Source of the DNA: CAUZFZ01 sp963579025
GTDB lineage: Bacteria; Planctomycetota; Planctomycetia; Planctomycetales; Planctomycetaceae
Direction: 5' to 3'
Assembly: GCA_963579025.1 (NCBI GenBank)
Contig: CAUZFZ010000048.1
Span: 1-59,227 of the forward strand
DNA: 59,227 nucleotides
Shown here: positions 26,896 to 36,700 of the stretch, one piece after another
How the letters are laid out: every line of letters starts with the position of its first letter
How positions within the stretch are numbered: the first letter of the stretch is position 1
The notes under the pieces: generated by a model
Seen by the model: the letters and a program-made list of their open reading frames with translations, nothing else
Databases searched by the model: none
Told to the model about the DNA's origin: nothing
Translations under genes and position numbers: made by a program

Positions 26896-28731
26896 GTGAT
26901 TCACTGCAGCAAGTATAGACGACAGTCCTGCGGCGCATTGTTCGCCATCGTGGTTGTCTGCGCCGGATTGTCGCCGATCTCGCACGACGCCTTCTGGTGG
27001 GACCAGGCCCGAGGACGTGCCGTTTTCGCCGGGTCGAGTTCGCCGGCTCGCGATCTACTGGCCAATGAGACGGAACCTGAGGCCGACTGGCTGGGTGGAG
27101 TTCCCGGCTATCTCGTGTTTCGACTGCTCGGACTCGGCGGGCTGACGGTGCTGAAAGTTGTTGTGGCGTGCGGACTGCTCGCACTGCTACTGCCGTCGAC
27201 GCCGCGGCAGCTCGTGTCGCGATCCACACAGCCGACGATTGTGCCACTGTGCGTTGCCGGTATCGGAGTGTTCGCCGCTGCGGATGCGTTTGACTCTGTC
27301 AGTCGGTCGCTGGATCTGATTTTCCTGGTGGTCGTCGCACGTTTGCTGGAACACGCCGGCAAACGAGCTGTGAGTCGCACGAATATCGCACTCTGCCTGG
27401 TAATGGTCGTGTGGGCCAACGCCGCTCAATTGCCGATCCTCGGAGTGCTCTTAGCTGTTCAATATCCCATTGGCTCAACCCTGTCTCGACGAAGTCGTTT
27501 AACGCTTACGGCCTGCGCGATGTGTGCCTGTCTGACACCTCGTGGTGTGTGGACGCTGTGGGATTCCGTTCGACTGCTGGTGCCGCGACTGACACACGGT
27601 GCCGCGACACTGCGTCTGACAGAGTTCAGATCGACAGTCTCTAGCCCTTGGGACGAGCAGGTCGTGACGTACGCCCTGGCCTGTCTGATTGCTGCGGTCT
27701 GCCTGATCCGCTTCGAAAAGAACTGGTCACGTATCGCGGTGGGATTCGCGATCATCGGGATCGGCTGGTCGGCACGATCCAATGTCGCACCTGCCGCCGT
27801 GTGGATCACGATGCAGTCTCTGGGCTGTTTGCGACACGGTGTGACCGCAGCGCCGGCCGCCGAGTCGCGCGGTCGTTTCATCCCAGTTTGCAGTGTGCTC
27901 GCACTGATCGTGGTGGCCGCCGGCGCTGCCGGTTCATTCCTGCCCGAATCGCGGGCACGACTGGGGATCGGACTGTCGCCCCGGCTGGATATCCGGTTGT
28001 TCGAATCGTCCCTGCAGAACTGTCCGCTCAAAGGAACGGCTCACGGTGTGGGGCTGCGTTCCGCCGGTATGCTGGCCTGGATCGCTGGACGCAGCGGCTC
28101 CGCGGACTTACAGCAACTTCAACTGGACGATGTGCCAGTCCGGGCGCTGCTGGGTGACAGATTGCGAGATCGTGTGCTGCTGGAGCACGACCTTGAATCC
28201 GGAGTCCGCAATCCGCAGCGTCGTGAAGATGGTTCGTGGGCCGGGTGGTGGGTGCCTCTTCAACGGCAAGGTGTGTCTGTGCTGGTGGTCCCGGCGGAGC
28301 AGACACGTCTGATTCGCGCTTTGGAGCCAACGTGGTGGAAACCGCTGTCGCTCGATGCACCAGTCATTCCGTTCGGCCGGGCGGGTGATCCGGACTGTGC
28401 AACGCGACTGATTCAAGTGCTGCAGGAGCGTCGATTCGTTGATCAGGGGAAATGGTCCTACGCGCCGGCAACTGGGTTCGAACTGCGGCAGCATGTCGAT
28501 GTGTTGGGCCTGTTCACCGATGACGCCCGCTCACAGACGGCGTTGCGACAGGCGCGCGTGTTCCAAGCCATGAACCTGCACACCGCTGCAATTCGTGTTC
28601 TGCAGACCGTGGTTGACGGCGGTGATCGCACTGCCAATCACGAACTGACCAGGTGCCGACAGGAACTCGCGTGGACCGCGCGACGGACCGAATCGATGAC
28701 ACCGGAATCATCCGGTGGAGGTCCGCCATGA
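26896..28731 (+). CDS. polytopic membrane protein of unknown function, coupled to a cytochrome
   Basis: A 611-residue protein. The first 350 residues contain about nine hydrophobic helices, starting with ALFAIVVVCAGL and followed by a periplasmic-looking loop SHDAFWWDQARGRAVF. A soluble C-terminal part (about 360-600) ends in a helical stretch with possible TPR-like character (ARVFQAMNLHTAAIRVLQTVVDGG). The N-terminal half resembles the general layout of lipid-linked glycosyltransferases of the GT-C fold, but no diagnostic motif is secure, so I leave the function open. The start appears to be GTG at 26896. Its stop codon overlaps the ATG of the multihaem cytochrome by four bases (ATGA), which implies translational coupling. 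Confidence 0.7.
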   Translation: MIHCSKYRRQSCGALFAIVVVCAGLSPISHDAFWWDQARGRAVFAGSSSPARDLLANETEPEADWLGGVPGYLVFRLLGLGGLTVLKVVVACGLLALLLPSTPRQLVSRSTQPTIVPLCVAGIGVFAAADAFDSVSRSLDLIFLVVVARLLEHAGKRAVSRTNIALCLVMVVWANAAQLPILGVLLAVQYPIGSTLSRRSRLTLTACAMCACLTPRGVWTLWDSVRLLVPRLTHGAATLRLTEFRSTVSSPWDEQVVTYALACLIAAVCLIRFEKNWSRIAVGFAIIGIGWSARSNVAPAAVWITMQSLGCLRHGVTAAPAAESRGRFIPVCSVLALIVVAAGAAGSFLPESRARLGIGLSPRLDIRLFESSLQNCPLKGTAHGVGLRSAGMLAWIAGRSGSADLQQLQLDDVPVRALLGDRLRDRVLLEHDLESGVRNPQRREDGSWAGWWVPLQRQGVSVLVVPAEQTRLIRALEPTWWKPLSLDAPVIPFGRAGDPDCATRLIQVLQERRFVDQGKWSYAPATGFELRQHVDVLGLFTDDARSQTALRQARVFQAMNLHTAAIRVLQTVVDGGDRTANHELTRCRQELAWTARRTESMTPESSGGGPP

Positions 28732-29855
28732 TGCGGCTCGCAGGGCTGACAATCTGCGTGGGTTTGACAGTTGCGGGAGTCATCTGGTCGACCGCGCGCG
28801 ATGAACTCCCGCAGCTCCTTGTCTCAGCAGAATCTCGACCGCCCGCAATCAGCCGGTGCGCCGAGTGCCACGGCGAACTCGTAGCAGAATTCAAATCGGC
28901 CCCGCATCACAATACTCTGGCAAGGCCGGAAGGGAATGTTCTTAAGCGATTCGCGGGCCAGTCATTCGCCTTGGCGGATGCCGGCGGAGTCATACGGTTT
29001 GTCGAGCGTGACGACGGTTTGTGGGCCAAGTCGGATGCGTCTCCTGATTCGCTGCGGGTCGACTGGATTTTCGGTTCCGGGCATCACGCTCAGACGCCCG
29101 TCTCCGTCCTGTCGGGGCCGGATGGACGTCTGGAACTGATCGAGCACGCGGTTTCGTGGTATCCCGGATCAGGACTCGGCACGACACTCGGTCAATCGGA
29201 ACCGTCTGTCAGACGCGCCGGGCTGCTGGCTTTCGGAAACCACCACGGCCCGAGCGCTGCTCGGGAGTGCTTCAGTTGTCACGCATCGCATCTCGGAGAT
29301 CCGGGGACAGGTTCGCAATCTGACCCGTGGCCGCATGACGTCGTCGCGGGAGTCGGCTGCATTCGCTGCCATGTCCGTGCAGACGAGCACTCGCGGACCA
29401 TTGAAGACGGCACACTTTCCGTGGACCGCTGGTCAGAGCTGTCGCCAATGGAGTCCATTAACCGTTGCGGCGAATGCCACCGCCGAGCCGACCACTTCAC
29501 GGCCGACGAACTCGTCCCGGAGAATCAGACGCTTGTCCGGTTCGCTCCGGTCGGACTGTCTCTCAGTGCCTGCTTCATCAATCAATCCCGCAGACCGTCC
29601 GATAGTTCCAGTCCCCGGCGTCTGGACTGCCTCACCTGTCACGATCCGCACGCAGCCATGCCGCCGAATGCGCAGATCTTTCGTAAGGCCTGCCTGCGTT
29701 GCCATACGGGAGCCGAAAGGGGCAACGTCGCCTGTTCATCGCAGCCTCCGCAATCCGATTGCATTGGCTGTCATATGCCAAAGGTTCCGGCCAACAATCA
29801 GCTCAGATTTACAGATCACTGGATCCGAGTGCGAACTTCCGGGACGACCGAATGA
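28728..29855 (+). CDS. seven-haem c-type cytochrome
   Basis: A 375-residue exported protein with a short hydrophobic leader (AGLTICVGLTVAGVIW) and seven CxxCH haem-binding motifs: CAECH, CFSCH, CIRCH, CGECH, CLTCH, CLRCH and CIGCH. The last ones are followed by the spacing seen in the cytochrome c554/NapC-like multihaem proteins (CLTCHDPHAAMPP, CIGCHMPKVP). It probably shuttles electrons in the periplasm or at the membrane. Its start overlaps the stop of the membrane-protein gene by four bases, so the two are likely made together and may form a complex. No partner oxidoreductase is visible nearby. The donor and acceptor are unknown. Confidence 0.88.
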   Translation: MMRLAGLTICVGLTVAGVIWSTARDELPQLLVSAESRPPAISRCAECHGELVAEFKSAPHHNTLARPEGNVLKRFAGQSFALADAGGVIRFVERDDGLWAKSDASPDSLRVDWIFGSGHHAQTPVSVLSGPDGRLELIEHAVSWYPGSGLGTTLGQSEPSVRRAGLLAFGNHHGPSAARECFSCHASHLGDPGTGSQSDPWPHDVVAGVGCIRCHVRADEHSRTIEDGTLSVDRWSELSPMESINRCGECHRRADHFTADELVPENQTLVRFAPVGLSLSACFINQSRRPSDSSSPRRLDCLTCHDPHAAMPPNAQIFRKACLRCHTGAERGNVACSSQPPQSDCIGCHMPKVPANNQLRFTDHWIRVRTSGTTE

Positions 29856-29934
29856 ACCTCGCATCCCTCTTCCTGATTCAGGCGACCGACGTTTCCGGCA
29901 GAGTGTCAGGCGAACCGGCCGGAGTCGCACACTA

Positions 29935-30125
29935 TGGAGTGCGACGATGCATCGCCGCTTTCCCCTTTTTCCATTCGCGGCGAAGCCGCTTATCTTTTCA
30001 GTGTTTTCTTCTCGCCCCGTCCTGGGCGGCGTGGCAGACACGCCCTCGAAAGGAGATGAAAAGCGGCTATGCCGCAAAAGTGGCTTCGCCACAATAGGAA
30101 AGCGGTGATGCATCACCGCAGTCCA
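29935..30125. repeat. compound palindromic element, copy 2 of 2
   Basis: Same layout as 4224-4366: left arm 29935-29963 (GACGATGCATCGCCG), right arm 30097-30125 (identical over 29 bases to 4338-4366), with an inner part containing GCGGCGAAGCCGC and GCGGCTATGCCGC. This copy carries an additional inner stretch with CCCGTCCTGGGCGG and CGTGGCAGACACGCC. It accounts for most of the 488-base gap between the cytochrome and the DUF1549 gene; no gene is seen in the rest. Confidence 0.8.
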
Positions 30126-30343
30126 GAAATGTGCCGGCCGCTCGCCTGAGACCTCTGGTGGGCCTGTTCTGTGAGGGAATCCGACGAACACAGTTCGGGG
30201 AAAATCGGGTAAGCTGACTACCGTCGGGTTTCCCGATCCGGTTGCTCTGGGCATTCGGCGCGGGTATCAAATCCCATCAGCATGAATCCACCAGAGCAGA
30301 TTTCTCTGCTGCGACCGTTCACTTCAGACAAAAGAGACCAGTC

Positions 30344-32086
30344 ATGATCCGCATCGAATTCAAGCGATTGATCGTCGGTTCTGGAGTCGCCCTCGGACTG
30401 CTGCTGACTGCTTCGGTCAGCCAGGCTGATTCGGATTCAGAGATTATTGCGAAGATCAACGAGTTGATTCGGCAGGGTTGGGAAGACAACGAAGTTAAGC
30501 CGTCGGAAGTCGCGTCTGACGCCGAGTTCGCCCGTCGTTCCGCCCTGGACGTCGCGGGGCAGATTCCTGAGTACCAGGAACTCATCGATTTCCTGGCAGA
30601 CGAGTCGCGCGACAAGCGGCAGCGGTGGATCGACGAGCAGCTTGACGATCCGGGCTACATCCGCAGCTTCACCAGCATCTGGGGCGACAAGCTGGTTGGG
30701 CGGCAGAACAACAACGGCGGCGGCCGCGTCTCACTGAATCGCTGGCTGCGGAACACATTCCGAGTCAATCTGCCGTACGACGAATTCGTTCGCGATCTGG
30801 TCTCGGCCTCGGGCAACAGCGAAGAAAACGGAGCGGTCGTCTTTCTGGCCAGCCACCTGAACGAGATGGCCGTACCCGCCACCGCGATTACGTCCAAGCT
30901 GTTTCTGGGTCGGCAGGTGCAATGCACTCAGTGCCACAATCACCCGTTCAACGACTGGCAGCAGTCACAGTTCTGGGGCATGAACGCGTTCTTCCGCGGA
31001 ACTCGACGGCAGGGTCGCGGCAACATGGGCGGGATCACACTGACCGATGACCCCGCACCGCTGGAAGTCGATTTCGAGAAACGCAACGGGACAACGATTG
31101 TTACCAGTCGCATGTTTTTTGACGGCACGCGGTCGACAAAGGACGCGTCCACCGGTGACTTCACGAACCTCGTCAAAGCGGGCGTCCGTACAACACCGGT
31201 CGACGAAGACGCGGCCGGAGCCAGACCGCGTCAGCAGCTCGCCAACTACATTCTCGACCGGGAAAAGCCTTACATGGCGGAGACTCAGGTCAATCGCATG
31301 TGGGGACATTTCTTCGGTTACGGATTCACAAAGCCGATTGACGACATGGGACCACACAATCCCTCTTCGCACCCGGAACTGCTCCCGTATCTATCGAAGC
31401 AGTTTCAGGAAGCCGGATATGACAACAAGCGATTGATTCGCTGGATCGCCGGCAGTGAGGCCTACGGACTGACCAGCCAGGGCACTTCCGAAAACGCATA
31501 CGACAACCCGGCCGCTGGCGAAATGCCACTGTTCAGTCACATGTATCTGAAGCTGTTCAGCGCCGCGCAACTGTACGATTCGCTGCTGATCGCCACGGCC
31601 GCCGACGAGTCCGGCCGCAGTGGAGACCGGGCGGAAGCCCAGCGTCAGACATGGCTGCGGCAGTTCGTCCAGACGTTCGGCACTGACGAGAACGATGAAG
31701 CAACGACCTTCAACGGCACGATTCCTCAAGCCCTGCTGCTGATGAATGGCGGATTGACGAAGAGTGCTTTGAACGGCGGACGAGGCAGCACTTTGCAGGC
31801 GATCGTCGCATCGACCTCGGGCAAACCGAATGAAAAATTCGTTCGTCCAAAATCAGCCCGTGCGGCTCGACTCGCTGCCATCAAGGCGGCCAAATCCAAG
31901 AGCCAGAACATCCCGGACAAGATCGAATCGCTGTTCCTGGTCGCCCTGTCGCGCAAGCCCACTGCGTCCGAGCTGGACGCCTTCGACGAGGCCTATCAGG
32001 CCGCCGGATATACCGACCCGGTCGTCGGACTGCAGGACGTCTTCTGGGCGCTGATCAACTCAAACGAGTTCATCATCAACCACTGA
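30344..32086 (+). CDS. DUF1549/DUF1553 domain-containing exported protein
   Basis: A 580-residue planctomycete-type protein. A signal peptide (GVALGLLLTASVSQAD) is followed by a DUF1549 region (RRSALDVAGQIPEYQELIDFLAD, WIDEQLDDPGYIRSF, NLPYDEFVRDLVSASG), one CTQCHNHPF motif that could bind haem c, and a DUF1553 region (YMAETQVNRMWGHFFGYGF, HPELLPYLSKQF, LFLVALSRKPTASELDAF, and the final DVFWALINSNEFI). Function is not established; the family has been linked with degradation of complex polysaccharides in the phylum. The usual DUF1501 partner does not follow; a nucleotidyltransferase gene starts 17 bases later. ATG at 30344 is chosen because it begins the signal peptide. Confidence 0.92.
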   Translation: MIRIEFKRLIVGSGVALGLLLTASVSQADSDSEIIAKINELIRQGWEDNEVKPSEVASDAEFARRSALDVAGQIPEYQELIDFLADESRDKRQRWIDEQLDDPGYIRSFTSIWGDKLVGRQNNNGGGRVSLNRWLRNTFRVNLPYDEFVRDLVSASGNSEENGAVVFLASHLNEMAVPATAITSKLFLGRQVQCTQCHNHPFNDWQQSQFWGMNAFFRGTRRQGRGNMGGITLTDDPAPLEVDFEKRNGTTIVTSRMFFDGTRSTKDASTGDFTNLVKAGVRTTPVDEDAAGARPRQQLANYILDREKPYMAETQVNRMWGHFFGYGFTKPIDDMGPHNPSSHPELLPYLSKQFQEAGYDNKRLIRWIAGSEAYGLTSQGTSENAYDNPAAGEMPLFSHMYLKLFSAAQLYDSLLIATAADESGRSGDRAEAQRQTWLRQFVQTFGTDENDEATTFNGTIPQALLLMNGGLTKSALNGGRGSTLQAIVASTSGKPNEKFVRPKSARAARLAAIKAAKSKSQNIPDKIESLFLVALSRKPTASELDAFDEAYQAAGYTDPVVGLQDVFWALINSNEFIINH

Positions 32087-32103
32087 GCGCTGGGTTCGCC
32101 CCG

Positions 32104-32574
32104 ATGATTGATGTCAAAGAGGAACTGTATCGGGTCATCGCGACACTCGATTCGGTCGGTGTTGATTACGCCGTTTGTGGCGGTCTTGCCGTTGGAATTC
32201 ACGGGTTCCCGCGGATGACGCTCGACATCGATATCATGATTCGCAAAGAGTCGATGGAAACCGTTCTGCCAGCGATTGAGCCGATGGGCTACATTCTGAA
32301 TGCGGGCATTCTTCCCTTCGACTGGGGCAAGAGTACTCAACGAGAGATTTATCGAACGTCGCGCGCCGTTGATAACGAGTTGCTCACGATCGACTGGATG
32401 TTTGTCAGTCCGTTTCTTGAATCGGTATGGGCGGACCGCACATTCTTTGAAGTTGACGGTCGCGAAATCGCTGTCGTTTCGCGAGCCGGTCTGACAAAGA
32501 TGAAGCGAGTTGCCGGACGGCCCAAGGATCGAAATGATCTTGAACAACTCGGATGGGACACCGATGACGCCTGA
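32104..32574 (+). CDS. AbiEii/DUF6036-like nucleotidyltransferase, probable toxin component
   Basis: A 156-residue nucleotidyltransferase-fold protein. The signature is CGGLAVGIHGFPRMTLDIDIMI: the GG loop at 26-27 and the DxD acidic pair at Asp41/Asp43 expected to bind Mg-NTP. The segment FVSPFLESVWADRTFFEVDGREIAVVSRAGLTKMKRVAGRPKDRNDLEQL closely follows the AbiEii/DUF6036 pattern, including the terminal K..A.R.KD..DLEQL. In AbiE-type systems such enzymes modify tRNA or proteins and are held in check by a partner. The next small gene overlaps its 3' end, giving a two-gene toxin-antitoxin-like unit. An ordinary housekeeping nucleotidyltransferase is less likely given the size and coupling. Confidence 0.78.
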   Translation: MIDVKEELYRVIATLDSVGVDYAVCGGLAVGIHGFPRMTLDIDIMIRKESMETVLPAIEPMGYILNAGILPFDWGKSTQREIYRTSRAVDNELLTIDWMFVSPFLESVWADRTFFEVDGREIAVVSRAGLTKMKRVAGRPKDRNDLEQLGWDTDDA

Positions 32575-32770
32575 GGAAGCCAAACGTCTGAGTCGTGGCA
32601 TCAGCAGCAACATGTCGCCGGAAGCGGTTTCGCGCCGGCTCGACATCGTCAGTCAACTGTTCCGACTCGGCAGTGCACTAAGCAAGGCGAAGTACATTGG
32701 CCGGGTCGAGGACGTGCGAGCGGCCCGACGCGCTGCTGAGAACGCATCCGAGACAGAATCCGCTTCGTAG
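32564..32770 (+). CDS. small helical partner of the nucleotidyltransferase
   Basis: A 68-residue charged, mostly helical protein (MSPEAVSRRLDIVSQLFRLGSALSKAKYIGRV) that overlaps the end of the nucleotidyltransferase gene by 11 bases. No named family is recognised. The overlap and the size suggest a partner or antitoxin for the nucleotidyltransferase. The start is uncertain: ATG at 32564 has a GGGA-type site just upstream, while ATG at 32534 would add ten residues and extend the overlap to 41 bases. Confidence 0.6.
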   Translation: MTPEEAKRLSRGISSNMSPEAVSRRLDIVSQLFRLGSALSKAKYIGRVEDVRAARRAAENASETESAS

Positions 32771-32800
32771 TGACCAGCACGTGATTCGTCCAGGGAGCAT

Positions 32801-33700
32801 ATGGTCGTGAAGGTGCTCAACTCGCGACAGCTCTGTCGGTCTGCAGCCACTGCGATTGTGTTGACTGCGTGGGTCGTGTGGCTCATCTGGCCAACGTCGC
32901 CGGATACGAACGTCGACGCGCCGGAATTGCCTGTCACGCCCGTATCGTCAGCGCCAAACCGCCTCGTCAAACTCTGGGATCCGTCGGAAGCGGTCGGCGT
33001 CATTGAAGAGCAGGTCAATTGTGCATGGGTTCAACCTCCTCCGATCCGTGGAGAACGATTCATCTCCGGGGACTTCCTGCTGAACACTGGTGTGGCCCAA
33101 CTGCGGCTTGATTCCGGGACCAGAGTGACTCTAAGAGGTCCTTGCAACGCTGTAGTCAGTGCTGCTGGCCAAGCGGTCTGGATGGATGGTGGATTCTCCG
33201 ATGATGACCGCTATCCCTGTGAAAGCGTCGTGCTGACGGCTGGAACCGTGATTTTCAGTTTCCAGTCCGAACGGTCTGATGACGCAGTGGGGCATGGCTC
33301 GAATCATCCGGACGACTCGCCGGATTCACTCGTGAAGACGACGCAATATCAGCGGGCTCTTCAGCAGCGAGGCCCCAGTTTCAATTTGGAACTCCCCCCC
33401 AACGCAGACGTTTTCGTTGACTCAAAGAACGCGCGGTTTGCCGTATCACGGAATCGCAGCTCTATGGCTGTCCATGTCTTGGAAGGGCGAGTCAAATTTG
33501 AACCCAAGGCGGCCTCAGGTGCCGATGAATATGGGAACCCGACGACCATCGAATCCGGCAAGGCGAAACGATTTACAGAACTGAAGAATGTTACGAACCC
33601 GATGTACGGTTGGGACAGATTCTCGAGCAGGGTGATTGAATTCGAACCGGAGTTGTTTGCTCCGCGGGAGGGCGGTCTGGGACATGCACTGCACGATTAA
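32801..33700 (+). CDS. FecR-domain protein with one N-terminal membrane helix
   Basis: A 299-residue protein with one hydrophobic helix (TAIVLTAWVVWLIW, about 17-31) and a FecR-like extracytoplasmic domain, recognisable in GERFISGDFLLNTGVAQLRLDSGTRVTLRGPCNAVVS and the later VHVLEGRVKF. FecR proteins normally transmit a surface signal to an ECF sigma factor. Here no sigma factor gene is present, and the protein lacks the cytoplasmic anti-sigma region, so it is better seen as an envelope protein of the PSD1 unit. The PSD1 gene starts 66 bases downstream. The start ATG at 32801 has AGGGAG very close upstream; GTG at 32807 is an alternative. Confidence 0.75.
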   Translation: MVVKVLNSRQLCRSAATAIVLTAWVVWLIWPTSPDTNVDAPELPVTPVSSAPNRLVKLWDPSEAVGVIEEQVNCAWVQPPPIRGERFISGDFLLNTGVAQLRLDSGTRVTLRGPCNAVVSAAGQAVWMDGGFSDDDRYPCESVVLTAGTVIFSFQSERSDDAVGHGSNHPDDSPDSLVKTTQYQRALQQRGPSFNLELPPNADVFVDSKNARFAVSRNRSSMAVHVLEGRVKFEPKAASGADEYGNPTTIESGKAKRFTELKNVTNPMYGWDRFSSRVIEFEPELFAPREGGLGHALHD

Positions 33701-33766
33701 TTGCCGAAGCAGAGCTATACTGAATGGTTCGACTCGCCGCTCTGACGTCTGCCGACCGGAACTCCC

Positions 33767-36700
33767 ATGAACAGCATCCGTAATTTCCTGATGCCTGGCT
33801 TCGCGATTCTTGCGATGTCGGCAATGTCCAGCGCCGCAGATACCGATGCAGCCGCACAGCTCAAGTTCTTCGAGTCGAAGATTCGGCCGTTGCTCGTGAA
33901 ACGCTGTTTCAAGTGCCACGCCGACAAAAAGCAGAAGGGCGGTCTGCGACTGGATGCCCGCAGCCTGATGCTGAAGGGCGGCGAGTCCGGTGCAACCATC
34001 GTCCCTGGGAAGCCAGACAAAAGTTTGCTCATCGAGGCAGTCCGCTACGAGTCACTCGAGATGCCGCCGGACGGCAAGCTGAAGCCCGCGGAGATCAATC
34101 TGTTCGTGCAGTGGATCGCTGACGGAGCGTTCTGGCCAGAACACGATGCCGAACCTCGGCCGGCTGAGAACGGGGACTCGCAGTTCACTGACGAGGACCG
34201 GCAATGGTGGGCGTTTCAGCCCGTTGCGAAACCCGATGTTCCCCCGGCCGACGGAAACGGCTGGGCGCGGAACGAAGTCGATCATTTCATCTGGCGGAAG
34301 CTGGCCGAACAGAAGATGACGCCGGCTCCCGAGGCCGACCGACGCACTCTGATCCGCCGTCTGTACTTCGATCTGACCGGGCTTCCGCCGTTGGCAGCCG
34401 ACGTCGATGCCTTCGTTAGCGACGAGTCGCCAGATGCGTACGAGCAGCTGGTCGACCGCCTGCTGGACAGCCCGCGTTATGGAGAGCGACAGGCGCGACA
34501 CTGGCTCGATCTGGTGCGATATTCGGAATCGGACGGTTACCGCAAAGATGACTTCCGGCCGACGATGTGGCGATACCGTGACTGGGTCATCAATTCCTTC
34601 AACGCCGACAAACCGTTCGACCGTTTCGTGCAGGAGCAGATCGCTGGTGACGAGATCGATCCCGACAATCCCGATGCCGTCGTCGCCACGGCGTACTGGC
34701 GGCTGTATCTGTATGAGTACAACCAGCGCGACGTCCGCACGCACTGGCAGGCAATCATCGACGAATTGACTGATGTCAGCGGCGAAGTGTTTCTCGGACT
34801 CGGTATGGGTTGCGCGAAGTGTCACGACCACAAGTTTGATCCGATCCTGCGCGACGACTACTTACGGTTCCAGGCGTTCTTCTCGTCAATTCTGCCGCGC
34901 GACGATCTGCCGCTGGGCACACGCGAACAGAAGGACGGGTACGCCACGCAGCAGGCCGCGTGGGAAGCCGCGACGAAAGGCATCCGCGATCAGATCGCCA
35001 TCATCCGTCAGCCACACGAGCAGTCGAAATGGCGCGACGCTGTCGAGAAGTTTCCGCCGGACATCCGTGTCATTGCGAAGCAGCCCGAGTCCGAATGGAA
35101 GGCTCTCGACCGCCAGCTAATGGACCTTGTCGACCGGCAGGTTTACTTCGAATACTCGCGGATCGCATTCAAAGACGAGGAGAAGAAGAAACTCGCTGAG
35201 CTGGCGGAACAGCTCAAGAAGTTCGACAAACTGAAGCCTGCTCCGCTGCCCGTCGGCTTCACCGTAACGGATGCCGCTTCGATACCAGCGAAGACGATTA
35301 CACCAGGTGACTCGAAGCAACGGGACATTCCGCCGGGCCACCTGACGCTGCTGAATCCGGCGCCAGCAGACATTATCCCGCCTGATGCGGTCCCGCAGTC
35401 AACGGGACGCCGTTCGGCACTCGCTGCATGGCTGAGTGATCCGAATAACCCGCTGGCGACCCGCGTCGCCGTGAATCGAATCTGGCTGCAGCACTTTGGA
35501 ACAGGCATCGTCGCGACAGCCAGCGACTTCGGCCGGCTGGGGGAATTGCCCAGTCACCCGGAATTGCTCGACTGGCTGACGACCGCATTTCTCGAAGGCG
35601 GATGGAGCACAAAGACGTTGCATCGCATGATTGTGCTGTCAGCAACGTACCGTCAGTCAGCGTTTCATCCAGATGCCGATGCGCTGGGTCAAGTTGATCC
35701 TCTTAATCTGCTTCGCTGGCGGTGGGATGTTCGGCGGCTCGATGCCGAACAGATTCGCGACGCCATGCTGGCAGCCTCCGGTGAACTCGACCTGAAAACA
35801 GGTGGCCCGTCGGTTGATGCGAAGACACCGCGTCGCTCGATCTACACGAAGATCATCCGCAATTCTCCCGACCGAGTGCTGAAGTCATTCGATGCCACGG
35901 ACGGATTCAACAGCACGGTTCAGCGACAGGTCACAACGACGCCAACACAGTCGCTGCTGATGATCAACGGAGCCTGGCCACTGGACCGCGCAAAGGCATT
36001 TGCGAAACGCGTTGATGACCTGGCTGCGGACAGCGGAAGTCCGGGATCCGATCCGAGACGCATGGCAGTCCAGACGGCCTGGCAACTCGCTTACGGGCGA
36101 TCACCGACTGATAGAGAAGTCGACGGCGCCGTTGGCTTCCTTGGTGGAGTAGCCAGCGAACAACAGGTTCGCCCGGCATTGACCGCACCGCTTGCCGCAA
36201 CCGACAGCGCAGCCGCAAACATCAGCGCGACCGATGCGAGCACGCAGTGGAAGCTCGGCGACGCGAAGTCGCTGCCGGACGGAGACTTCACGATTGAAGC
36301 TGTCATCCACCTGCGATCGCTGTATCCAAACGCCAACGTGCGCACGATTGTGTCGCACTGGAGTGGCAACACGGCCCAGCGCGGATGGAATTTCGGAGTG
36401 ACCAGCACAAAGTCTGCTTATCAGCCTCGCAACCTGATTCTCCAGCTCGTCGGCAGCCCGCCGGGTCAGGCAGGTACTGGCAAACCGACGTACGAGGTTA
36501 TCGCGTCTAACCTCAGGCCGGAATTGAATCGTCCGCATTACGTCGCTGTCTCCGTCAAGCTTGCCGAGTCATCAGAAGCGGGTATCACATTCTACCTGCA
36601 GGACCTGTCGCAACCGGACGCAAGGCTGCAAACGGCAGCGATCTCGCACACCGTCACGGGCCACTTCCGGCCCGATCTCAATCTGGTACTTGGCGATCGA

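Noticed and set aside
26636..27247. Long upstream extension of the small lipoprotein frame.
   Set aside because: It would bury the lipobox 230 residues into the protein and overlap the divergent membrane-protein gene.
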